This document shows, piece by piece, positions 7,882 through 18,814 of a stretch of DNA of 64,000 nucleotides; the stretch's first letter is position 1, and each line of letters starts with the position of its first letter. Both the position numbers and the translations under genes were made by a program. The DNA comes from DAOUKH01 sp964291475 (GTDB taxonomy: Bacteria > Chloroflexota > Dehalococcoidia > SHYB01), in contig OZ220079.1 in assembly GCA_964291475.2 (NCBI GenBank), positions 1 through 64,000 of the forward strand, written 5' to 3'. The notes beneath the pieces were generated by a model. It saw only the letters and a list, made by a program, of their open reading frames with translations. It did not search any database and was not told the DNA's origin.

Positions 7882-8529
7882 ATGATCCTCAACATGCTTC
7901 CCGTCACGGCCTTCGCCGAGAACGTCTACTTCGTCGCCGACGAAGAGACCAAGGAGGCCATCATCATCGATCCCGGCGGGGAGGCCGACCGGATTCTCGA
8001 CGCGATCGAGCAGCTTGGAGTCACGGTGAAGTACATCCTGAACACCCACGGCCACATGGACCACGTCGGCGGCGTCGCCAAGGTGCGCGAGGCCACCGGC
8101 GCCCAGTGGGGCATCCACGAGAACGACGTCGAGACCAGCCGCCGCGCCCCCATGGACTACACCCTGCGGCTCATCCCCGACTACGTCCAGCCGCCCGATC
8201 CCGACTTCATCATCGCCGACGGCGACGAGTACCAGGTGGGCGGCGTCACGGTCAAGGTCATCGAGACGCCGGGCCACACCATGGGGAGCATCTGCTTCCA
8301 CGCCGACGACGTGCTCTTCGCTGGGGACACCCTCTTCAACGGCAGCGTAGGGCGCACCGACTTCCCCGGCAGCAGCCAGGAAGCCCTCGTCGCCAGCATC
8401 CGCGAGCGGCTCTTCGATCTCGACGGCGCGACGGTGGTCCTGCCCGGCCACGGCCCCCAGACCTCGATCGAGCACGAGAAGACGCACAACCCGTTCGTCG
8501 GGACGCGCAGCCAGCTCTGGCTCCCCTAG
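7882..8529 (+). CDS. MBL-fold metallo-hydrolase (glyoxalase II-like)
   Basis: A 215-residue metallo-beta-lactamase fold protein. The metal motif HTHGHMDHVGG gives His56, His58, Asp60 and His61. Later ligands are in TPGHTMGS and FAGDTLF, and the C-terminal histidine is in LPGHGP. The short form without the glyoxalase II C-terminal domain is common for hydroxyacylglutathione-hydrolase-like thioesterases. The start is supported by GGAGGG seven bases upstream. The frameshifted methyltransferase follows after 12 bp and is probably in the same transcript. Confidence 0.9.
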   Translation: MILNMLPVTAFAENVYFVADEETKEAIIIDPGGEADRILDAIEQLGVTVKYILNTHGHMDHVGGVAKVREATGAQWGIHENDVETSRRAPMDYTLRLIPDYVQPPDPDFIIADGDEYQVGGVTVKVIETPGHTMGSICFHADDVLFAGDTLFNGSVGRTDFPGSSQEALVASIRERLFDLDGATVVLPGHGPQTSIEHEKTHNPFVGTRSQLWLP

Positions 8530-8541
8530 CGCGGCGGCCCC

Positions 8542-9194
8542 GTGACCGGCCCCGCCTCGCCGTACCCCCAAGGCGCGTTCCGACGCGCCGACGAGTCGGA
8601 CGACCCGCTCTTCTACCGCGAGCCCCGCCTCGTCGTCCACATCGACGACTACGCCATCGAGGCGCTCCGCGCCTACTACCGGCAAGTCCTGCCCGCCGGC
8701 GGCGCTTTCCTCGATCTGATGAGCAGTTGGCGCTCGCATCTCCCGGACGACGTCGCCCTCAGCCGGGTGACGGGCCTTGGCCTGAACCGGGTCGAGCTCG
8801 ACGAAAACCCGCAGCTCACCGAACGCGTCATCCACGACCTCAACACCGGCCCGGCGTTGCCGTTCGGCGAGGGCGAGTTCGACGCGGCGGCGGTGGCCGT
8901 CTCCGTCCAGTACATGACGCGCCCCGTCGAGACCTTCGCCGAGGTGAACCGGCTGCTCAAGCCGGGGCCGCCTTCCACGTCATCTACTCCAACCGCATGT
9001 TCCCCACCAAGGCGGTGGCGCTGTGGCAGGCACTCGGCGACCACGACCGGGCGGGCCTCATCGGCAGCTACTTCCGCCTCTCCAGCGGCTACCGCGGCGG
9101 CGGCGAGTGGGACGACCCCACCTTCACCGACATCACCCCGCGGCTGGACTTCCCCACCGACCCGCTCTACGTCGTCGCCGCCCGCAAGCGGTAG
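8542..9194 (+). pseudogene. SAM-dependent methyltransferase, interrupted by a one-base frameshift
   Basis: The first part (from GTG 8542) is a class I methyltransferase-like domain: FLDLMSSWRSHLP, then VELDENPQL, then PFGEGEFDAAAVAVSVQYM and the VNRLLKPG loop. At the G run 8964-8967 the frame breaks. Adding one G restores AAFHVIYSNRMFPTK and a frame that runs to the stop at 9194, giving about 217 residues. The downstream part keeps good codon use, so this is either a consensus error in a homopolymer or a very recent mutation. The usual GxGxG motif is replaced by LMSSWRSH, which is also seen in some relatives. Confidence 0.75.
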
Positions 9195-9206
9195 CGCAAG
9201 TAGACC

Positions 9207-9266
9207 TCACGCAGTTCCTTCGCTCCGCGACGCGTCGGGCACGACGCTGGTGTCGACCTCAATCAC
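9207..9266 (-). pseudogene. Remnant of a VapC/FitB-type PIN toxin (19 codons)
   Basis: Starting at GTG 9266, the minus strand reads VIEVDTSVV, the first strand of a PIN-domain ribonuclease with its first catalytic aspartate, and then hits a stop after 19 codons. The start overlaps the stop of the upstream antitoxin gene by eight bases, as in intact FitAB/VapBC pairs. The rest of the toxin is gone: the methyltransferase gene occupies the other side. Inactive toxin relic: inferred from the short conserved start and the gene order. Confidence 0.5.
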
Positions 9267-9507
9267 GGGCGTCCGGCGTCCCGCATCTCGCGCATGTTGT
9301 CCCTCGCTGAGATCGAGCAGGCCCAATAGACTCACGCCGAAGCCGGATGCGCTCCAGAAGGACCTCCGCGGCCACGGGCCCGCTTCGGAACGATGCGCTC
9401 AGCCTCGCCAGTATCTCTGCGCGCAGGCTGCGATGGTTCTGCCTTGCAGCCGACTTCAGCGCTTGATGCAGATCGTCGGGAAGGCCGTGGAGCACCATGT
9501 CCGGCAT
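9259..9507 (-). CDS. FitA-like ribbon-helix-helix antitoxin
   Basis: An 82-residue protein. The N-terminal MPDMVLHGLPDDLHQALK and SLRAEILARL form an Arc-type ribbon-helix-helix DNA-binding unit typical of FitA/VapB antitoxins. The C-terminal part (about residues 45-82) would normally bind the toxin. The ATG at 9507 is chosen because the family starts there. The partner toxin directly downstream is reduced to 19 codons, so the antitoxin is an orphan. It could still bind its own promoter or neutralise toxins encoded elsewhere. Confidence 0.7.
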   Translation of the reverse strand: MPDMVLHGLPDDLHQALKSAARQNHRSLRAEILARLSASFRSGPVAAEVLLERIRLRRESIGPARSQRGTTCARCGTPDARD

Positions 9508-9573
9508 GTCGGACCCCCTGTTCTGGCTGCAGTCTCCTCGTTGACAGCATAACGGTATCAAGTCTGGACAAAG

Positions 9574-9605
9574 AAGAGGGGCCGCTTCGGGAAGCGGCCC
9601 CTCTT
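9574..9605 (-). terminator. Long GC-rich hairpin after hppA
   Basis: A perfect inverted repeat with 15-bp arms (9574-9588 and 9591-9605) lies 20 bp after the hppA stop. On the minus strand it is followed by CTTTG, a weak T-rich tail. It most likely ends the hppA transcript. It could also stop transcripts coming from the plus strand. Confidence 0.75.
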
Positions 9606-9624
9606 GCGTTCCCTTGCTTGGTGG

Positions 9625-11748
<2,124 letters not shown>

Positions 11749-11886
11749 AAAGGGACTTCCTTTCTGGTTCCTGAAATCCAGTTCCGTCTATTTCAGCGGA
11801 AAAGTCTACCGTTGCACGCGGTACGCGTCAACGAATATGTCAACCGATACGGTCTGCTATGCTCCCGTCCACTCCTGGCCGCAGTC

Positions 11887-13131
11887 ATGCCACCGCAAGA
11901 CGACTCCCCGCAAGAGACCGGACGCATCCCACCGCTGGCCTCGATGGGCTTCCGGGACTTCCGCCTGCTCTGGACGGCAAGCGTCTTCGCCGCCACCGGA
12001 CGGGAGATGCGGCAGGTCGTCAACTACTACTTCGTCTACGAGTTGTCGGGCTCCGCGATTCAGCTTGGCCTGACGGGTCTCTTCCAGGCACTCCCGATCA
12101 TGGCGTTCGGACTGTTCGGGGGGGCGCTGGCGGACATGATCGACCGTCGGCGGCTGCTCCTGGCCACCCAGTTCTTGGGCATGGCGCCCGCCGTGGCCTT
12201 GGGCCTGCTGACCTTCACCGGCCAAATCGAGGTCTGGCACATCTTCGCGATGACGATGGTGACCTCGACGACACAGACGCTCGAAGCGCCGGGCCGTCTC
12301 GCCTACCTCCCCAAGCTCGTCCCACGGAGCCACCTGCTCAACGCGGTCGCTCTGGAATCCCTGGTGATGCAGACCTCCTTCTTCGTCGGGCCGCTCCTCT
12401 TGGCGACGGTCGCCGTCGTTGGCGTGGACGGCGCCTACGCACTCAACGCAGCCCTGTTCATCCCGGGCATCCTGTCGGTGCTGGCGTTGAAGACGTCGGG
12501 CAAGCCCGAGGGGCCGGCGCCATCCCGCTCGTTCGCAATGGTCCGCGAAGGGCTGCGGTTCATCATGAAGGAGCGCGTCCTTCAGGCGATGCTGGCCATC
12601 GACTTCGGGGTCGTGCTGGTCGGCTTCTTCCGTCCGATGCTGACGATCCTGGCGGACAAGGTGTACGGCGTGGGCGAGGTGGGCCTGGCCTTCCTCAACG
12701 CCGCGCCGGCGGTGGGTTCGATCGCGGCGGTGGTGACGATCCTTCTGCTGGGCCGGATTCGGCGGCAGGGGGCGTTGTTCGTCATCGCGGTAGCGCTCTA
12801 CGGGGCAAGCCTGGTGCTGCTGGGGCTGTCGCCCTGGTTCTGGTTGGGCCTCATCGCCGCCGCCGCCCTCGGCTATACCGATTCGATCAGCGTTGCGATC
12901 CGGAACAACGTCACGCAGTCGGTCTCTCCGGACAACATGCGGGGACGGGCCACGGGGTTCATGGTCATGGCCGCCACACTGGGCAACGCCCTCGGTTCGA
13001 TTGAGGCGGGGCTCCTCGCCGCTGCGATCGGGGTCGGCAGCGCCCTGACCTTCGGCGGGCTGGGGGCCATCGGCTTCGTCGTCGCCGCGGCCGCCGTGGG
13101 CTGGCGGGAGCTCTGGCGCCACCGGGCTTAG
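11887..13131 (+). CDS. MFS transporter (EntS/MFS_3 type)
   Basis: A 414-residue membrane carrier with the layout of the enterobactin-exporter-like MFS group. It opens with FRDFRLLWTASVFAATGREM, has the loop DMIDRRRLLLATQ after helix 2, and ends in alternating hydrophobic helices. Such proteins usually export small molecules. The ATG at 11887 is used, because the frame upstream to a TTG at 11812 has no family similarity. The last four bases overlap the end of convergent aroE. Confidence 0.83.
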   Translation: MPPQDDSPQETGRIPPLASMGFRDFRLLWTASVFAATGREMRQVVNYYFVYELSGSAIQLGLTGLFQALPIMAFGLFGGALADMIDRRRLLLATQFLGMAPAVALGLLTFTGQIEVWHIFAMTMVTSTTQTLEAPGRLAYLPKLVPRSHLLNAVALESLVMQTSFFVGPLLLATVAVVGVDGAYALNAALFIPGILSVLALKTSGKPEGPAPSRSFAMVREGLRFIMKERVLQAMLAIDFGVVLVGFFRPMLTILADKVYGVGEVGLAFLNAAPAVGSIAAVVTILLLGRIRRQGALFVIAVALYGASLVLLGLSPWFWLGLIAAAALGYTDSISVAIRNNVTQSVSPDNMRGRATGFMVMAATLGNALGSIEAGLLAAAIGVGSALTFGGLGAIGFVVAAAAVGWRELWRHRA

Positions 13132-13994
13132 CTGCCGGCCATCGCCGCGCGCGCCGCCGCCTTCATCACCTCGACGGGAGCCTTGCGCCCGACCCACATC
13201 TCGAAGGCCTCCGCGCCCTGGTAAACCAGCATCGGCAGGCCGTCGAGGGTGCCCGCGCCCGCCGAGGCGGCCGCCTCGAGCAGCGGCGTCGTCTCCGGGT
13301 TGTAGACAAGGTCGACGACCAGGGCCGCGGGCGGAATGCGGTCCGCTGGCAAGGGCGACTCGCCCTCCGCGCCGCCGTGACGCATCCCGATCGTGGTCGC
13401 GTTGACGATGAGGCGGCTCTCGGCGGGGGCCTCGCCCCAAGGGACGGTCTCAACGGACGCATCAGGCAGGGCCTCTTGGACGTCGGCCGCCAGGGCGCCG
13501 GCGCGCTCGGCGGTGCGGTTGGCGATGAAGATCGGGGCGGCGCCGGCCTCGGCGAGGGCGAAGGCGACGGCCCGCGCCGCGCCGCCCGCGCCGAGCACCA
13601 GGGCGGACGCGCCCGCGGGGTCGAAGCCGCCGTCCTCGCGCACCGCGCGGAGGAAGCCGGGCGCGTCGGTGTTGTAGCCGGTGAGGCGGCCCCCGATGTT
13701 GACGATGGTGTTGACCGCGCCGATGCGCCGCGCCGTCTCGTCGAGGTCGTCGACGAACCGGAAGGCGAACTCCTTGTAGGGCACGGTGACGTTGGCGCCC
13801 AGGACGTCCTTGGGCCGCAGCCCGCCGAAGCGCCACTCGGCACGCTCGGGCGGCGTCTCCCACCGCTCATAGGCCATGTTCAGGCCGTAGTGATCGAGCG
13901 CCGCCTGCTGAAAGGCGGGGGAGACCGAGTGGCCCAGCGGGTAGCCGATCACCCCCATCCTGCGCAGGGGCGCGCCGCGTTCGGGTTGGCTCAT
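13128..13994 (-). CDS. aroE: Shikimate dehydrogenase (NADP+)
   Basis: AroE reduces 3-dehydroshikimate to shikimate in aromatic amino acid synthesis. The 288-residue protein has the substrate motifs IGYPLGHSVSP and NVTVPYKE (with the catalytic lysine), the NTDAPGF loop with its aspartate, and the Rossmann motif GAGGAARAV. The C-terminal YQGAEAFEMW is also typical. No other aro genes are near. The minus-strand start is separated by about 90 bp from the divergent aldo/keto reductase. Confidence 0.94.
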   Translation of the reverse strand: MSQPERGAPLRRMGVIGYPLGHSVSPAFQQAALDHYGLNMAYERWETPPERAEWRFGGLRPKDVLGANVTVPYKEFAFRFVDDLDETARRIGAVNTIVNIGGRLTGYNTDAPGFLRAVREDGGFDPAGASALVLGAGGAARAVAFALAEAGAAPIFIANRTAERAGALAADVQEALPDASVETVPWGEAPAESRLIVNATTIGMRHGGAEGESPLPADRIPPAALVVDLVYNPETTPLLEAAASAGAGTLDGLPMLVYQGAEAFEMWVGRKAPVEVMKAAARAAMAGS

Positions 13995-14086
13995 GGCTCC
14001 ATCTTACCGCCTTCTGGAGTCGCCGCCGTTGTTGGGCCCCGAGGCGTCCGGTATCATAGCGCCGCACTTCGGCAGGGGAGGTCGCC

Positions 14087-15028
14087 TTGGAGCAACGACG
14101 GTTGGGAACGAGCGGGTTCACCGTGCCGCTCTTGGGACTTGGTACGAACAACTTCGGCGGGCGTTCCGACGAGGAGGCGTCGCGGCGCGTGATCGACGCG
14201 TCCATCGACATCGGCGCGAACTTCTTCGACACCGCCAACATCTACACCGGCACCAACTCGGAGACCATCATCGGGAAGGCGCTCAAGGGACGGCGGGACA
14301 AAGTGATCCTCACCACGAAGTTCGGCCTGTCCATGGGGTCTGGCCCCAACATGCAGGGCGGCTCGCGGGGTCACATCTTGAGCCAGCTCGAAGGGAGCCT
14401 GCGCCGCCTCCAGACCGACTACCTCGACCTCTACCAGATGCACACGGTCGACCGCTCGACGCCGATCGAGGAGACGCTGCGCACCCTCGACGACCTGGTA
14501 CGCTCGGGCAAGGTGCGCTACATCGGCTGCTCGAACTACGACGGCTGGCACCTCGTTGAGGCGCTGCAGACCTCGCGGGCGTTGAACCTCAATTCCTTCG
14601 TGTCGGTGCAGCCTTACTACAACCTGCTCAAGCGCGGCATCGAGCGTGAGCTCGTGCCCGCCTGCCAGGCCTACGACATCGGCATCATCCCCTACTTCCC
14701 GCTGGAGTCCGGCTTCCTCACCGGCAAGTACCGGCCCGGTCAGGGCGTGCCGGAGGGGACCCGCTTCGCCAAGGCGCCGAACTACCAGGGAATGTTGAAC
14801 GAGGGCAACTTCGCCATTCTGGCCGGCCTGGAGTCCTTTGCAGAAGAGCGTGGGCACACCGTGGGCGAGCTCGCGATGGCGTGGCTGGCCGCGAGACCGC
14901 AGGTGTGCAGCGTCATATCAGGGGCGTCGACACCGGAGCAGGTGGAAGCGAACGCCAAGGGCCTCGAGTGGAAGCTGACCGACGAGGACCTGGCGGAGGT
15001 CGACAAGATCGTCCCCGCCCCCGCGTAG
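14087..15028 (+). CDS. Aldo/keto reductase
   Basis: A 313-residue TIM-barrel NADPH-dependent oxidoreductase. It has the opening LGTSGFTVPLLGLGT, the catalytic Asp-Tyr in FFDTANIYTG, the lysine in LTTKFG, the histidine in LYQMHTVD, and the cofactor segment SGASTPEQV near the C-terminus. The start is TTG 14087, with GGGGAGG five bases upstream. The substrate is unknown. The gene lies alone, and ruvX faces it four bases beyond its stop. Confidence 0.92.
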   Translation: MEQRRLGTSGFTVPLLGLGTNNFGGRSDEEASRRVIDASIDIGANFFDTANIYTGTNSETIIGKALKGRRDKVILTTKFGLSMGSGPNMQGGSRGHILSQLEGSLRRLQTDYLDLYQMHTVDRSTPIEETLRTLDDLVRSGKVRYIGCSNYDGWHLVEALQTSRALNLNSFVSVQPYYNLLKRGIERELVPACQAYDIGIIPYFPLESGFLTGKYRPGQGVPEGTRFAKAPNYQGMLNEGNFAILAGLESFAEERGHTVGELAMAWLAARPQVCSVISGASTPEQVEANAKGLEWKLTDEDLAEVDKIVPAPA

Positions 15029-15032
15029 CCTC

Positions 15033-15446
15033 CTAGCGCCGGCGGCTCTCCAGGTACGCCTGGAGCAGGACCGCCGCCGCTGCCGCGTCGCGTTCGGCGC
15101 GGCGCTTCGACGCCGAGGCGCCGGCCTCCATCATGCGGCGCTCCGCCTCGACCGTGGTGAGGCGCTCGTCGAGCGTCTCGACGGGCAGCGGCGACATCGC
15201 GGCAAGTTCGTCCACGAAGCGCTGCACCGCCCGCGCCTGCATCCGCGCCGCGCCGTCCATCGACACCGGCATCCCCACGAGGATGCGCTCGGCCTCGTGT
15301 TCCTCAGCGAGCGCGATCAGCCGCTCGAAGTCGCGCACGCCGCCCCCGCGCTCGACGACGGTGAGCGGCGTGGCGATCACGCCCAGAGGGTCGCTGATGG
15401 CGGTGCCGATTCGTCGTTCGCCGACGTCGAGGGCCAGGACGCGCAT
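15033..15446 (-). CDS. ruvX: Putative pre-16S rRNA nuclease / Holliday junction resolvase (YqgF family)
   Basis: A 137-residue RNase H-fold protein. It begins MRVLALDVGERRIGTAISD with the first catalytic aspartate, has the second acidic region in ILVGMPVSMDG, and carries LDERLTTVEAER and the final AAAAVLLQAYL with the third acidic site. In E. coli the protein matures the 16S rRNA 5' end. The start at 15446 gives the normal family length. The open frame continues far upstream, but that part overlaps the crotonase gene on the other strand and is not coding. Confidence 0.92.
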   Translation of the reverse strand: MRVLALDVGERRIGTAISDPLGVIATPLTVVERGGGVRDFERLIALAEEHEAERILVGMPVSMDGAARMQARAVQRFVDELAAMSPLPVETLDERLTTVEAERRMMEAGASASKRRAERDAAAAAVLLQAYLESRRR

Positions 15447-15588
15447 GGCGTCAGTGTACATCGCGCCGGGCCGCGGGAGCATGGGTCGAGCGCCGTCTCC
15501 AACGGGTTGACACAGGAAAGCGGCGGCGGGTATGTTAGCCGACGTTGTCCGGCGGCCGGTGAGGCCATGGCCCCGGACTCCGCGACAC

Positions 15589-16374
15589 ATGGCGGACGAG
15601 ATCCTGATCGAAAAGAGCGGCGGCGTCGCCACCGTTACCCTCAACCGCCCCGACCGGCTGAACGCCCTCAACCGCCGTCTCTTGGGCGAACTCATCCCCC
15701 CGATCTGGGGCGACCTCGACGCCGACCCCGGCGTGCGCGCCGTCATCCTGACCGGAGCGGGCGACCGCGCCTTCTGCTCGGGCCTCGACGTGAAGGAGCA
15801 GGCGAAAGGCCCGCCGCCGGAGGGGGAGGGACGACCCCGGAGCGGCGCGCTCAGTCCCCGCGAGGCCCGCTTCAGCAAACCGCTCATCACTGCGGTGAAC
15901 GGTCTGGTGAGCGGCGTGGGGCTCGCCTTCGTCTCCGACGCCGACATCGCCATCGCCGCGAACCACGCCTACTTCTTCAACCCCGGCGTGACCATCGGAC
16001 AGCTCGCGGTCTACGCGCCGCTGACTTGGAGCCGCTGGGTCCCCTTCCAATCGCTCATGCGGATGCTGCTGGTGGGGAACAAGGAGCGCATCTACGCGCA
16101 GCAGGCAAAGGAATTGGGGATAGTCACCGAGGTGCTGCCCGCGGCGGACCTCATGCCCCGGGCGCGGGAGCTGGCGGAGATGGTCGCCTACAACTCGCCG
16201 CGCGCCGTGCGCGACGTCAAGCGCATTATGTGGAACTCCCTCGACCACGGCCTCGAAGCGGCCTTCACCGACGCGAGGAAGATCATGGACGCCTTCGCCG
16301 GGCACCCCGACTCCTACGAGGGTTCCCGCGCGCTGGTCGAGAAGCGGACGCCGAACTGGGCGCCGCTGGACTAA
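15589..16374 (+). CDS. Crotonase-family protein lacking both catalytic glutamates
   Basis: A 261-residue crotonase. It has VATVTLNRPDRLNAL and the oxyanion segment LTGAGDRAFCSGLDVKEQ, but the usual catalytic glutamates are missing. The first aligns with LAFVSDAD (alanine) and the second with FFNPGVTIG (glycine). It is therefore unlikely to be a standard enoyl-CoA hydratase. A dehalogenase, hydrolase or isomerase type is possible. It leads a three-gene series with the SDR and the acyl-CoA dehydrogenase that follow. The ATG at 15589 is the best family start. Confidence 0.82.
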   Translation: MADEILIEKSGGVATVTLNRPDRLNALNRRLLGELIPPIWGDLDADPGVRAVILTGAGDRAFCSGLDVKEQAKGPPPEGEGRPRSGALSPREARFSKPLITAVNGLVSGVGLAFVSDADIAIAANHAYFFNPGVTIGQLAVYAPLTWSRWVPFQSLMRMLLVGNKERIYAQQAKELGIVTEVLPAADLMPRARELAEMVAYNSPRAVRDVKRIMWNSLDHGLEAAFTDARKIMDAFAGHPDSYEGSRALVEKRTPNWAPLD

Positions 16375-16430
16375 TCCGGCAATCGACGACAAGGACAAGC
16401 AAGAGTAGAGCAACCAACAGGAGGTACATC

Positions 16431-17336
16431 ATGGGTGTAGTAGACGGCAAGGCGGCGGTGGTGACGGGCGCGGGACGCGGCATCGGCGCGGGCCATGCGA
16501 AGTGGCTCGCGAAGGAAGGCGCCTCGGTCGTGGTCAACGACATCGACCTGGAAGAGGCGCAGAAAACCGTCGACATCATCAACGGGGAGATCGGCACGGC
16601 GGTCGTGAACAACGACCCCATCGACACGACGGAAGGGGCGAAGAAGATCGTCGACCAGTGCGTGTCGGAGTTCGGGAAGATCGACGCGATGGTGGCGAAT
16701 GCCGGCATCCTGCGCGACCGGACGTTCCTGAACATGTCGGAGCGGGAAATGCGGGACATCTTCGACGTGCACATCCTTGGGACCTTCCACACCTGCCAGG
16801 CGGCCGCGCGCCAGATGCGTGAACAGGGCCACGGCGGGGTGCTCATCACAACCACGTCGGGCGCCCACTACGGCAACTTCGGCCAGGCGAACTACAGCGG
16901 GGCGAAGGGTTGGATCGCCTCGATGACGTACACCATGGCGATGGAGTTGGCGCGCTACGGCATCCGCGCCATCGCGGTCTCGCCTTCAGGCAGCACCCGC
17001 ATGTCGGCGACGGCGCTTGGCCCCGGCGGCGTCCCGTCGCCCGGGGGGGCGAACTTCACCGACCCCGAGCTGAACGGGATGCAGGTGGCGTGGCTGTGCA
17101 GCGACGAGGCCAACTGGATCACCGGGCAGGTCTTCGGCACCGGCAGCGACCGCTTCTTCATCATGCAGCAGCCGATGTACACCTACGGCATCGTGAAGCC
17201 CGGCGGCGTCCAGGTAGCCGACCTGCAGCAGCACGGCGAGCGTTTCTTCAAGGGCAAGCTGGAGAACTTCGGTCTGCCCAAGCAGCCCTACGCCTACTAC
17301 GACGGCGTGAAGGTGCAGCCCCCGCGCAAGAAGTAG
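16431..17336 (+). CDS. Short-chain dehydrogenase/reductase with C-terminal extension
   Basis: A 301-residue Rossmann oxidoreductase. The cofactor motif TGAGRGIGAGHA lies near residues 12-23, then VNDID (Asp suggests NAD+), VANAGILRD, and the catalytic Ser with YSGAKGW. After the usual end (around residue 245) there is an extra tail of about 50 residues rich in aromatic and proline residues. This resembles SDRs of fatty-acid or sterol-type pathways that carry extra C-terminal parts. The ATG at 16431 has AGGAGG seven bases upstream. It sits between a crotonase and an acyl-CoA dehydrogenase, which suggests a role as a 3-hydroxyacyl-CoA dehydrogenase. Confidence 0.88.
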   Translation: MGVVDGKAAVVTGAGRGIGAGHAKWLAKEGASVVVNDIDLEEAQKTVDIINGEIGTAVVNNDPIDTTEGAKKIVDQCVSEFGKIDAMVANAGILRDRTFLNMSEREMRDIFDVHILGTFHTCQAAARQMREQGHGGVLITTTSGAHYGNFGQANYSGAKGWIASMTYTMAMELARYGIRAIAVSPSGSTRMSATALGPGGVPSPGGANFTDPELNGMQVAWLCSDEANWITGQVFGTGSDRFFIMQQPMYTYGIVKPGGVQVADLQQHGERFFKGKLENFGLPKQPYAYYDGVKVQPPRKK

Positions 17337-17392
17337 CGAATCGCTTCCGCCCCTCTCCCGCGGGAGGGGGCGGGTTGAGGTAAGTGAGTCCA

Positions 17393-18556
17393 ATGAACTT
17401 CCTCTGGGAGCAGAATCTGGTGGACTTCCGGCAGGAGGTCCGCGGCTTCATCGAAGAGAACTGGGACGGGGACGACGGCGAAGGCGAGGGCGGCAGCCTT
17501 TGGGCCACGCCCAAGCACCGCGAGTTCATCAAGAAGATGGCCCGCCGGGGCTGGGTCGGCATCGCGTGGCCGGAGCAATACGGCGGCGCCGGAAAGCCTC
17601 AGATCTACCAGTGGATTCTGATGGAGGAGCTCTCCCACGCCGGGGCGCCGCACACCGGCTCCGGCGTCGGCACCATCGGCCAGACATTGATGCGCCACGG
17701 CAGCGACGAGCAGAAGGACTACTTCCTGCCCAAGATCGTCGCGGGAGAGCTCGACTTCGCGCTGGGCTACTCGGAGCCCAATGCCGGCACCGACCTCGCC
17801 AGTCTCGAAGTCCGCGCCGACCGCGACGGCGACGACTACGTGATCAACGGCACCAAGATCTGGATCAGCGCGGCCCGCTACGCCGACTACATCTGGCTGG
17901 CGACGCGCACCGATCAGAACGCGCCGAAGCACAAGGGCATCAGCGTCTTCCTCGTGCCCCTGAAGCGCCCCGACATCGAGATCACGCCGATAGCGAAGCT
18001 CGCCGACATCGCCAACAACATGGTCTACTTCGACAACGTCCGCGTGCCCCGCACCGCCTTGGTGGGCGAAGAGAACCGCGGCTGGTATTACCTCGCCGAG
18101 GCGTTGGACTATGAACGCATCCACCTCTTTCCCTTCGGCCCGGTGCAGCAGGGCATGGACCGGCTGCTGGACGCGGCGAAAGCAGCTCCCGCGGCCCTCA
18201 AGGCCACCCCCTACTGGAAGGTGCTGCGCCACAAGGTGGCGGAAATGGCGATCGAGCTCTCGGTGCTCTACAAGCTCACCCTCCGGGTGCTCGACGTGGA
18301 GCAGCGCCAGATCGTCGCCAACGTCGAGGCGTCGGAGAACAAACTCTTCGGCACCGAGCTCCAACGCAAGATGGCGGTGACTGCGAGCGAGGTGCTCAAC
18401 CTCTACAGCCAGGTGCGGAACGACCCGAAATACCCCGGTCTCGTTGCCGGCGTCTCGAAGTCCTACGAGGGAACGCTCATCTCGCTGGTCGCCGGCGGCA
18501 GCAACGAAATCAACCGCTCCGTCATCGCAACCCGCGGCCTCGGCCTGCCCCGCTAA
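17393..18556 (+). CDS. Acyl-CoA dehydrogenase
   Basis: A 387-residue flavoprotein that makes 2-enoyl-CoA and passes electrons to ETF. Visible are WPEQYGGAG, the FAD and substrate loop GYSEPNAGTDLAS, the INGTKIWIS strand, and the C-terminal GGSNEINRSVIATRGLGLPR. The catalytic base is not obvious at the usual place. ATG 17393 gives the typical MNFLW opening; GTG 17384 is an alternative. A small GC-rich inverted repeat (about 17351-17370) separates it from the SDR, and both probably share a transcript. Confidence 0.92.
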   Translation: MNFLWEQNLVDFRQEVRGFIEENWDGDDGEGEGGSLWATPKHREFIKKMARRGWVGIAWPEQYGGAGKPQIYQWILMEELSHAGAPHTGSGVGTIGQTLMRHGSDEQKDYFLPKIVAGELDFALGYSEPNAGTDLASLEVRADRDGDDYVINGTKIWISAARYADYIWLATRTDQNAPKHKGISVFLVPLKRPDIEITPIAKLADIANNMVYFDNVRVPRTALVGEENRGWYYLAEALDYERIHLFPFGPVQQGMDRLLDAAKAAPAALKATPYWKVLRHKVAEMAIELSVLYKLTLRVLDVEQRQIVANVEASENKLFGTELQRKMAVTASEVLNLYSQVRNDPKYPGLVAGVSKSYEGTLISLVAGGSNEINRSVIATRGLGLPR

Positions 18557-18814
18557 CGCGACCCCGCGCGGAGCCCCGGGCAACCTTCTAAGGGGCGCGC
18601 CTTAAGCCTCTCCCCCTCTGGGGGAGGCTCCTTAAACCTCTCTCCCTCTGGGAGAGACTGAGAGAGGGCGCGGGCCGTCAGGCGCGCGAGCGCCCGCAGG
18701 GCGCTGCTCCTACCCGGCCCTGAGGCACGCAAGGATCTCAACAGAAAAGGTCTCCCAAAAAGAGCAGCGCGGCTGCGTGCTATGCTAGCGCCGCCCTCGC
18801 GAGCGGGGAGAGTC
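18557..18814. repeat. Dispersed repeat block
   Basis: Holds two consecutive CTCTCCC-type units (near 18606-18630 and 18640-18668), then the GAGAGAGGGCGCGGGC tail and a GGCGCGCGAGCGCCC unit (18680-18700). The same modules occur at 366-448, 7666-7836 and 31283-31365. No protein is supported. A promoter for the following amidohydrolase must lie in the last 100 bp. Confidence 0.7.
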
